From positions 744,001 through 808,000 of the forward strand of contig JACAXG010000070.1 in assembly GCA_018881555.1 (NCBI GenBank): a stretch of DNA of 64,000 nt, read 5' to 3'. Position 1 is the stretch's first letter, and the number at the start of each line of letters is the position of its first letter. The notes under the pieces are model-generated. The model saw only the letters and a list, made by a program, of their open reading frames with translations, did no database searches and was not told where the DNA came from. This stretch comes from Amblyornis subalaris. Taxonomy: Eukaryota; Chordata; Aves; Passeriformes; Ptilonorhynchidae. The translations under genes were made by a program, and so were the position numbers. Below, piece by piece: positions 38,601 to 64,000 of this stretch.

Positions 38601-41600
38601 TAGTTCAAGAGCTATTTTGGATCAATGCCTTATACAAGGCATTCCTTAAAAGTGAAGACGCAGGCCAAAATTATTACCACCATTATACCTCTAGCTTCTG
38701 CTGCTCTTTACAGAATGTCCTCTCCAGCTCTTCCACCTGCTGCTGCTGATGCTCTTGTTCCATGCAGAGTTGGTCTTGCAACTCCTGCAGCTCCTGTTCC
38801 ATTACCATGATCTCTTCCTGATCACACTTCCTGCGCTTCTGCTTCACATTCAGAACCGCAGTCTGCTTTTCCTGCACTTTGACTTTTAATTTCATTGTAT
38901 CAGCTAGAGATTTCCTCAGCATTTTCAAGCCAGTCCATGACTCTGCAAGACCAGAGCCTTTCTGGTCCTTCTGGGGGACAGACACAGCTTTCTTGGAGTG
39001 AACAGGGCTACTATGCACTGGACCACTATCCCCCTCACTGGGTCCAGGAGAAGGCAGCTCAACATCCATCTTCTCTGTTAGCCGTTTGGCCTCTTGTACC
39101 CGTTCCCATGATTTATCCAAAGGTTCATTGTCACAGGACATTCTGTCTCTTTTGCATCTGGAGTTTGAAGGGCCTTCTGATCCAGATGTCTCCAATTCCT
39201 CCAAACTAAACTTACGTTTAGTTCTTGAACTCTTACTTTTCGCCAGGTCACTTCTTTGGGCTAAAAAGGGTCTAATTTTCTCCCATTCATCTTTAATTAC
39301 TTCATACTCATACTCAGCAGTCTCTCTGTTTTCCAAAGGCACTCCCAACTGGATACGGTCTCCTTCAGCAATAGGATAGACTTTTGATGGATCCAGGCGC
39401 TGTTTGTTAAGCCAGACTCCATTTAGACTCTGCCAATAAACACAGGATCACCAAACTTTAATATGTAATTACAGAGTACTCTGCAAGTTATTTCTGGCAA
39501 CTGTAAACACAGCCAAGCTCTTCAGTGCTTCAATCAGAACAAGCCACCTCTTTAAATAAACCTTGCAATATTCAATTGATTGGCTCAGTGTTCCATTTAT
39601 TACTGCATTTTATTATTTACTGCATATTATTCTTGCACTACAGATTCTGTGTACAAGCACCAAGAACAACATTTTGACATACATGCTTGTGCAAAAGGAA
39701 AAGAACAAACTCTGAGGGGAAAAAACTGCACAAAAGCTTCAGAAAGAAGAACTAACCAATCAAAAGACTCCACAATAGATCCTTGTCAAGAACATAGGAT
39801 ACTGCAGTACTTATTCTTGACAATTAATGTTATCTGAAATTCCAGAAAAAGAAATAGGAAAGAAAAAGAAGCACCGGTTATACTTCCTCAAGAAAACAAA
39901 ATAAAGTTTTCCATAAATATAAGGAGAATATAAAGAAGAAGGAAAACGTTCTTCTAGAGATAATGTTCAAAGCACGAAAAGGGTTTTAAAATTAGCTCGA
40001 GAAATAGTTTTCAAAAACAGCAAAACTGATCTGTGCTGTGGAAACATTAGTACTGACATCTCAAAGAGATCAATGAAACAAGTTGACTGACTGATAACAG
40101 TAATAATACAGACAAAGTGTTAATAGTTAATCTGTGGTAGATGTTTCCTATCATGCAGTACCATTATCAAGTTCATACATGTACTACAAGAGGGTTTTAA
40201 GAACAGTNTAATTTTAACAGTAGCCATTCCATTCCTTTCTGACTAATCTGCTGCTGACCCAAACGTCCTTCAAATCTGCACAATGTGTTGAACATTTTTG
40301 TTCTACCAGTGCTGTTTTAAAGCAAATTACTCATTTTACAGTTTTCACACCAAATGAGAAACTGGAGAGATCATAATATAAAAAACATTATTGAAGTCAA
40401 AGTGAGACCTAGTGAAGACTCTGATGTCAACATTTCATTCTAATCAGCTGAGAAGAACTTTCAGGAGAAACTCATTTGAACTCAACATGAAGCATGGTTT
40501 TTTTAACACAAGATTCTTGTTGAAGTTGATTATAATTAAAGCAATTGTGTCACTACAATAAGGTGTTGCACTTTATCCTTTCATTAGCACTACAAGAACA
40601 GTACCCTTTTGAAAGGATAAAATCCTAAGCCAAAATTCATACGATTTTTTTTGAAGAAAGCAACACAAAACAGGTTCACAGACTTCAAAGTGCCCTTGGC
40701 AAGGCCACAATGGTCTGAAAAATGCTATACCAAGAGGTGGATTTACATACAGAAACTAATAGTTTGCATCCTAATTGCAGCAGACTGGTTTCCTGCTGAA
40801 GTGCTCAACAGGCAAGACACATTCCCATGGACCTTCTATCACACTTATACTATATCATACCCCATACATTGCTAGACCTCAAACAGGGAATTCCTTTCAA
40901 TGAATCTCAGAGTACTAGGTCTTCAATTAGTCTCTGTACCTTGTTATCCTTGACAGTCCACTGCCCTTCTGCATTCTGCTGGAAAACACAGTGCTTACGA
41001 GAGATCATCAAGGGACAGGTTTTTGACACCAGCTGGTATGTGATATCTAATCCTCGGCCTATAGTTACCTAAAAATAAAGTAGTTTAGTAACTTTAATCA
41101 GCAATGACATGGTAAATTCAGTTTATGTCATTTCAATTTAAGTACAGCAAAACCCTAGATCAACATCTTACAGCTATTTCCAAAGAGTCTGGAAAAATAT
41201 GATTTTTTTTCATTTAAATTCAAGAGTAGATAGAAAATGGAAGCTTACGAAGTTTGAAGTATTATGTTTCTCTCCTACTGAGGAAAATTTGATTTCTCTG
41301 AGGCACATTACAACCTTGGTTTCATGGAAATCTTCCTCAGCAGCAAAGCTGCTCAAAGCCACTCACAATCCATGTTCCATGTTAGTCATTACCTAACCAA
41401 ACACCATTTCTTCAAACCAACACTATGGTGTGTGGGTCTCAATATTACTTCTTACCTTCTTCTTTTGCTAGTTGCATCTGTTCAACTGTTTGTGAGCAGG
41501 AAAGATACAGGAAAAAATAGCCCAGAAAACTGCCATCAAAAAAGTGCACACTCAACATTGCCCTAAATACATTATACTTTTGAAAATTGTACCATCAATC

Positions 41601-43532
41601 TTATGGCTCAGAATCTAAGCTACATGCAGCTCATAACCAGTAGTGAAAGCGATCTAAATAACTGGATTAGACTCTAATAGTGTATTCTGGAAGAAGGGAC
41701 ATAATTTAATTGTACCATTCTGCAGTATCTGATTAAATCTCATCTAATTGCAGATTGCCATTTAAAGCACATCCCTGCTCTCCCTGCCTCTGCTGCCTCC
41801 TCTGCACACTTCTCTTAACTCATCTGTGCACTGCACATTACCTGAGCAGGTCTCACCTTGAGTTTAGAGCAAGAACTCAGACTCCCATGTCATAACTCAA
41901 GGCAAGGAAGCAAACTAAGATGACAAGAGCAATCTTAACCACGTTGGTGCCTACTTCTTAAACGTCTCATATATATTAGTTTTCTGTCAATGTGGATTGC
42001 ATATGCAAGAGGTACAGAGACTCTGGTGGATAAAGACTCCCCTCTTCATGGGGATCCAAACATAAAATCAGCTTTACAGTGGTCCTTGCAGTGGCAGGGA
42101 AGTGTCTACGCCACCTGAATGATCCTCAGGGCCCAGTCACACACATCTGCAAGGCCTCACATGCCAACCTGAGCAAGACCAAGCAGGGCCAGTCACAGAA
42201 CTCCTCCTTCATCTGGTTAATTTAGCAAACAGCGGTCCCAGATGTTACCACTCTCCTGCTGGTGTTCAGTGCTGCCCAGAGCAGTACCAGCAAGTCACAG
42301 CACAACAGTGTCCTTCGGCACCAAAGTGGCCACAGCACCAAGCCTGACAGGGTTCAAGAAGCGTTTGGACAACGCTCTCAGCCATGTGGTGTGATTCCTG
42401 GGGCTGTCCTGTGCAGAGTCAGGAATGGGACTTAATGATCCTCGTGGGTCCCTTCCCACTCAGGATATTCCATGATTATGATCTAAATCCCCGCCAAAAG
42501 TGGTCTGTGCTCTGTGGCCTAGCACACCTGCAGCACCAGGATGCCGTCAGCCTCCTTGCTGCCTGTGACAACTGTGCAGACAATCAGAGCAGTAACACCC
42601 CAACCTGGATTCTCTGCACAATTATCACAGCCCTGGCTGCAAGTTCTCCAGATGTATTACCTCCAGTCCTTCAGTGAGCATACCTGCACACCTCAGGGCT
42701 TCAAGTCCACGATGGCAGACTAACAAAAATATACGACTGCTTAAGGAGGGGTGCCTTTTCCAGTGAGTGAGCACAAAGGAGTTGGCCACAGCATCACCCA
42801 CACCACCTAACTACGTGCCTGGTTTGACCACCAGAATAGGAATCCTCTTACACTGCCCCAACCTCACTACACGTCTTTGCCTGCTTGGTTCTAGGGAAGA
42901 GTGCAAGGGCCCATTTTTCAATTAAAAAACATGATCGCTGAAAAATGGCTATTCCTGTACCGCACCGAAACGTAACCAAAACAATTTCAACGTGACCTCG
43001 TTTACACGTGAATACCTTACGCCTCATGTAGTGTTAACCTCGCCAAAGCATCGCCTTGTTATTTAGGCTATGGACTTCCCCCGTCCTCACGTTACAGTCA
43101 CACGAACAACTCTATCTAAATACGACACAGAGTTTAAAGATACAAGCAAGCGAAGACTGGGCACAGGCGGCTCCAGCGCCTGGGCCCGCCCTCGGGCGCT
43201 ACCGGGGCTGATCCGCGCCCGCTCGGGCGGCCCTGCGGGGAGGCCGGGCGACTGGCCCCTCCGAACGTCCACCAACGGCGGCTGTTTCTTAAGCGCGACG
43301 AGGCGGAGCTTTTTCCTCCCGGGAAGCGCCATAAGAACCAACGAGACCCCCGAAACAAAGCGCTCTGAGGGCTACTCGCCCGCTGCCCCGAGGGCCGTGC
43401 CCACCCGCCCGCTCGGAGGGGCCGGAGCCCAGCGCGGCTCACCTGCGTGCCGGCCTCCAGCAGGAGCCAGTCGCAGCTGGCCCCGACCCGGCGGAGACAC
43501 CAGGCCGGGCGAGGCACCCCGCGCACCGCCAT
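32659..43532 (-). CDS. RNF8: RNF8, FHA- and RING-domain E3 ubiquitin ligase
   Basis: Nuclear ligase that docks on phosphorylated MDC1 at DNA breaks through its FHA domain and starts chromatin ubiquitylation with UBC13. Coding exons, 5' to 3': 43532-43443, 41068-40940, 39429-38689, 37618-37556, 37198-37109, 35942-35835, 34854-34650, 32804-32659. They total 1572 nt, 523 residues plus TGA (human about 485). The FHA domain covers about 12-110, with the phosphothreonine-binding R35 (human R42) and S53-R54-K55-H56. The middle (about 115-260) is Ser/Lys/Glu-rich and poorly conserved. A long coiled coil follows (about 265-395, EQELQELQDQL and onwards). The RING has C398, C401, C413, H415, C418, C421, C432 and C435 (CTIC, CAHSFCSYC, CPIC). 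After the helix RLTLIRERK comes an acidic Ser/Tyr-rich tail of about 48 residues that human RNF8 lacks. It shares a CpG island with AARS2. Confidence 0.97.
32805..43442 (-). other. RNF8 introns 1-7
   Basis: Introns are 41069-43442, 39430-40939, 37619-38688, 37199-37555, 35943-37108, 34855-35834 and 32805-34649. Intron 1 carries a CR1 3' end near 42.4 kb. Intron 5 has a T-rich low-complexity stretch at about 36.75-36.82 kb. Intron 3 begins next to a G8 run and an A-rich run (about 37621-37655), which on the minus strand form an unusually pure pyrimidine/purine acceptor region. Nothing else was recognised. Confidence 0.75.
42345..42482 (+). mobile_element. CR1 LINE 3' end (RNF8 intron 1)
   Basis: The plus strand reads GGGTTCAAGAAGCGTTTGGA, then GACTTAATGATCCTCGTGGG, TCCCTTCCCACTCAGGATAT and the end TTCCATGATTATGAT. 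These match the terminal part of a CR1 element. It is short, 5'-truncated and antisense to RNF8. Confidence 0.85.
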
Positions 43533-43780
43533 GGCGCCCGCCCGCCGCGACCCGCGGGAGCGATCGCTGCGGCGGCGGCGGGGACGGCGCTCCCTCGGGA
43601 CAGGACGGCCGGCCCTAACCGAGCCCGGGCCGCGACCGGAGCCCGCGCGTGCGCCGCAGGGGCTCGCGGGGCCGATGGCGCGGTGGTTCTCCGCAGTCCC
43701 GCCGTGCTCCTCTGTGTCCCGCCTCCCCCTCGCACCGCCCCTTCCGGGCGCCCGGGCGCTGCCATCCGCCGTGGGCCAGC

Positions 43781-60700
<16,920 letters not shown>

Positions 60701-63101
60701 TGCTTTAGTGCCGGGACAGCTGTATGCACCTAGCTGGACACTTGATATTGGGCATATACCCTGCCCATCTGAAAGGTTTAGCAGCTGAACATTGCTGCAA
60801 CCATTGTTTTGGAGCACTTGACTTATGATCCAGGATCAGCAGAGACCTCACTGACAGAATGATGCTGGCTTTTCTCAGCACAAGCATGTGGGGATGGAAC
60901 CTTGGAAAGCACCAGCTGCAACGGCAGATCCTGCTTCTCATGGAACAGTGCAAGTCTTGCCACAGGACCAGCACAGAGATTTTGGGAGAACAGGGGGAGA
61001 TGGCACTGTTATCCTAAGGCCATTAAAGGGTAGAGAGTATCCAATCACCTGATGTTTCTTGTTAGCTGCAGCTTTTTTTGTCTGCTCTGGCAGGGAGGTT
61101 TGTTCTGCCCCTGCAGCCTCAGAAGTCAGCATGTACCATCCTAAGCAGTTCCATCCTACTACACAGCTCAGGACACCCCTCTGATTAAAAATGCTACTCT
61201 AATTTAGAAATGGGAAGAGAAATCCCACCTTGCTTGTGGGCTCAGATTTGTTAGGCTATGCAATGGGTAGTGCTGAAGCCAGTCCTCAGCACTGAGGGAA
61301 CAAAATTTTCTCTGTCTCCACCTCTTTTCTTTGGGTGAATGTTCTTATCTCTTTCTTCCTGCCACTCCCTTCTGGATTCTTACCAGCTCCTACCTAAAAA
61401 CCAGCACTGATCTAATGAGTTGTGTGAATGGGAACTGTTGTTATGTTGCAGCATAGAAGTCCCTGCAGCAGGATGCTTCATCCTGAGGTGGGCAGGTCTC
61501 AGAAAGTGGTCATTTTTCACAAGCAGTGGCTGACCCAGCAAATTCAATTCATGAAGACATTTCAGACTTCAATGTTAGAGTGATGTTGAGAGCTCCTGGC
61601 CAAAGCATCATTATTTTAGATACAGTATTGACCTAAACAGAGATCACAAATGATAGCTGAAGCAAAAGTGCAACAGAATAGTGATACAAGCAGATTTTCA
61701 CCCTGTGAGCAGCACGAGCAGCCTGACACGGATGAATTTCACCAGCAGGTAGGATTGCCTGTCACTGTGAAGGGAAGTGGAGGACACAGTAGCTGCCTGC
61801 TTTTGGGGAGAAGAGGAGGAGGGGTAGAAGCATGGTGGTGCTGATGGATGGGTAGCAGGAAATGGCTGTCACATAGATACAGATTAGTGAAGAGGATGTA
61901 GTAGGGAATGGCCAGGTCCTAATGAGAGGCTTCCCACTTAACTGTCTGCCTGAGGGAGGGAAGGAGGGAAAGAGCCTGTATAGCTGCTGTGAGCAGAGCT
62001 GCATTTCCCTTCAGTGAACAGCTCATCTCAGGAAAAAAGGGACATGGACTTCAGGGGCACCACTAGCGAACAAGGGATTTTCTTCCATGTTTCAGTGATT
62101 GTCCAGCCTGAAATCTCATATGTGGTCCCTAGGGCTTAACGTGGCTCCTGCTCGTCTTTGCAAAGTGTCAGCAGCTGGTTTTGCATTGGAAAANGCCAGA
62201 TATAAATGTGAGGATGCAGAGGCAGAAGGAATGGGGAGCATTTAGAGGCTGGTGGTGCTCCCACCTGTCCTCCCCTTCTCCCCCAAAGTACCAACATCTA
62301 CAGCAAGAGTGCAGACCTAAGCCTGTGGTTCAGTAAATGCTGCTTCCAGCCAGGAAGCTTAAAGCAGGGCTAGTGGCAAAGGGGGTCTGTGAGCCAAAAT
62401 CTCAGGGCATCTGCCCCTGCTGTCAAGAGTTCAGCCACTAGAAAGGTGCATAGGCCCCTTTTTTCATCACTGCCAGCAGGCCAGGTTGCTGCTCACGCCA
62501 GACCCTGCCTGCATTCCACTGTAGTAGAACAGTGCTTTGGCACCTTCTCAAATTTCTTTCCACTTCTGGATGTGGAGGTGCTACTGGTGCTCATAACATC
62601 CCTGCATCTGAACACTGGGGAGAGCTGGAACACGTAGCCCAGTGCTTCAGGGCCCTTGTGACAAGGCTGGTGGGGTGCTGGAGAGGGTGTGTGGACTCCC
62701 AGGGGGCGGATCGTGCCATCAGCTGAAAGCAGTGTCAGTGCCTGGTGCTGCCCAACTCCTGTGTTTCACTTGGGCCACCACAGCACCAGGTGTGGGGATG
62801 GGAAGGGATGCTCTGTGTTACTGGGAAAGCACTTTCCCGGAGTGCTGTTGTGTTACGGTATTAATAGCTGCTACAGGAGATGATGTCTCCTCTCGGTATT
62901 GGAGAGTAGGTGTGAGGAGGAGGAAAGGAATGCTGGCTTGAGCTGCTCCTGCATGATGCTCCAAAAGCAGAGCCTGAGTTTGCCAGCAGCAGCCTTATGG
63001 AATTAATTCTCTTTGGCTTGATTGTTAGCTTAAAAGCCAGTGTCGTCATAGACTTTTGGCCAGCCCCTTAAGGGGCAGAAGTCTTGGTGCTGACCTTCCA
63101 G
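60701..63101 (+). other. AARS2 3' UTR and intergenic sequence
   Basis: ATTAAA polyadenylation-type signals occur at 61022-61027 and 61184-61189, which would give a 3' UTR of about 0.35-0.5 kb. Beyond them, up to about 63.1 kb, I see no gene, repeat family or RNA that I can support. Short open frames here have no splice context. Confidence 0.5.
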
Positions 63102-63266
63102 GTAGTGCCTTTACTGACGGGGAAGTTGAGCCCCTGACACCATTACTCTGGAGGGCCAAGGGCTGCTGCTGCTCCAGAGGCACCATTGAGCAGTGGCTCT
63201 TGGAGCTGTTGGAAGGAGGCCCATCTCCACTGCGGGAGCTGTTGGGCTCTCAGCATTGTGTGATGG
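63102..63266 (+). other. Candidate coding exon of an unidentified plus-strand gene
   Basis: This 165-nt segment is flanked by acceptor TGACCTTCCAG and donor GGTGAGC. The frame starting with two carried bases is open throughout and reads SAFTDGEVEPLTPLLWRAKG, then TIEQWLLELLEGGPSPLREL. It is phase 1 on both sides. The Leu/Glu pattern looks like real helical protein, but I cannot name a family. It lies 2.4 kb past the AARS2 stop. Confidence 0.35.
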
Positions 63267-63876
63267 GTGAGCAGCAAAGACCTGATGCCTTGGCACTCCA
63301 GTGCTGTTCATCCCCTCCTGTGTCCCATGGGAAAATGACTCTATGTTCTCAGGGTATTTGCAGCAGCCTCAGCACCTGCTGCACCCAGGCTGTTGCATCT
63401 TAAGGTTCCTATAAACCTTAAGAATCACCTAGTCTGTGAGCAGGGCTGCACCCTGCTGCAACGGTGCTGGCTCTTCTGCTTCAGCCAGGGCAGTCTTGGG
63501 CACCCCATTTTCTCCCTCCTCCTTTGCTGCTCTTGGCTTTTATGGGACATGAAATTCATGTCCATTTCCTTTACCCATTCTGAGCCTGCAAGGATCAGTG
63601 AGGTCACAGCATAACCAAGTCCTGATCTTATAAGGGCTGTAGCACTAAAACTATTCTGGAATTGAAGGAGAATAGATCTTATCCTACCAAAGAGTGGTTC
63701 TGTGGAGACATCCATGGTGTCCATATCACCTCAGGCTGGTAAAGTGGAAATGGTGGGGTTTGTGCTGCAGCCATGCCAGGCTACTGCTGATCCTAGGAGA
63801 GGGCATTTCCTGTCCTACTCCTGGTGAAGCCCCAGTGCACAGACTTATGTTCTGTCCTCCTCTTTCCCTGTTCCAG

Positions 63877-63958
63877 GATGACAAGACATTCACATCCCAT
63901 GCTGCAGCTGCAGTAGCTGCCACCTTTCTGCCTGGCATGCCCTGCATGTCGGCAGCAG
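63877..63958 (+). other. Second candidate exon of an unidentified plus-strand gene
   Basis: It follows acceptor CTTTCCCTGTTCCAG and precedes donor GTCAGG. Only one frame is open: DDKTFTSHAAAAVAATFLPG followed by MPCMSAA. That frame needs a phase-0 intron before it, whereas the candidate exon at 63102-63266 ends in phase 1. The two therefore cannot be joined directly, and a further exon between them would be needed. Function is unknown. Confidence 0.3.
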
Positions 63959-64000
63959 GTCAGGCACTGCTCAGCTGGGAAGGCTTCAGGAAATGAAACA

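Noticed and set aside
38895..39379. Plus-strand frames opposite RNF8 exon 3
   Set aside because: They are shadows of the 741-nt RNF8 exon on the minus strand, which joins in phase on both sides.

Overview
The window is vertebrate nuclear DNA, almost certainly from a bird. It has three large, finely split genes with canonical GT-AG introns, two CpG-rich promoters, and about nine fragments of CR1 LINEs, several with the typical 3' end rich in ATTCTATG. It also has one solo LTR that looks avian ERVL-like. I saw no Alu- or B1-like SINEs. Single ambiguous bases (n) are scattered through the sequence, a few of them inside exons.

Layout, left to right. (1) 1-2510: probable 3' UTR of CMTR1 and sequence beyond it. 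(2) 2511-28.7 kb, minus strand: CMTR1, the cap-1 mRNA 2'-O-ribose methyltransferase. It has 23 coding exons plus a non-coding first exon in a CpG island at about 28.4-28.86 kb. The joined exons give an 831-residue reading frame. The introns carry four CR1 fragments and a 605-bp solo LTR flanked by the perfect 5-bp duplication ATCTC. (3) 28.9-32 kb: a CR1 copy inverted relative to the one in CMTR1 intron 1, then intergenic DNA. (4) 32659-43532, minus strand: RNF8, the FHA-RING ubiquitin ligase of the DNA damage response. It has 8 coding exons and 523 residues, with an acidic, Ser/Tyr-rich C-terminal tail. (5) 43.1-44.2 kb: a second CpG island between RNF8 and AARS2, whose start codons point away from each other only 248 bp apart. 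(6) 43781-60700, plus strand: AARS2, mitochondrial alanyl-tRNA synthetase, 22 exons, 986 residues. (7) 60.7-64 kb: AARS2 3' UTR, intergenic sequence, and two tentative exons of an unidentified plus-strand gene.

I built all three gene models by joining ORF fragments at AG/GT sites, keeping the codon phase, and comparing with family proteins as I remember them. Every junction kept phase and each total ended in a stop codon. RNF8 followed by CMTR1 in tandem matches human 6p21.2. AARS2 next to RNF8 does not match the human order. The three genes act in separate processes (mRNA capping, chromatin ubiquitylation at DNA breaks, mitochondrial translation) and form no pathway. The one evident link is the shared RNF8/AARS2 promoter.

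I found no CRISPR array, prokaryote-like system or clearly novel system. The most interesting points are the compact divergent promoter, the RNF8 tail, the inverted CR1 pair around the CMTR1 promoter, the cleanly bounded solo LTR, a NAGNAG acceptor in AARS2 and an unexplained 167-codon antisense ORF.
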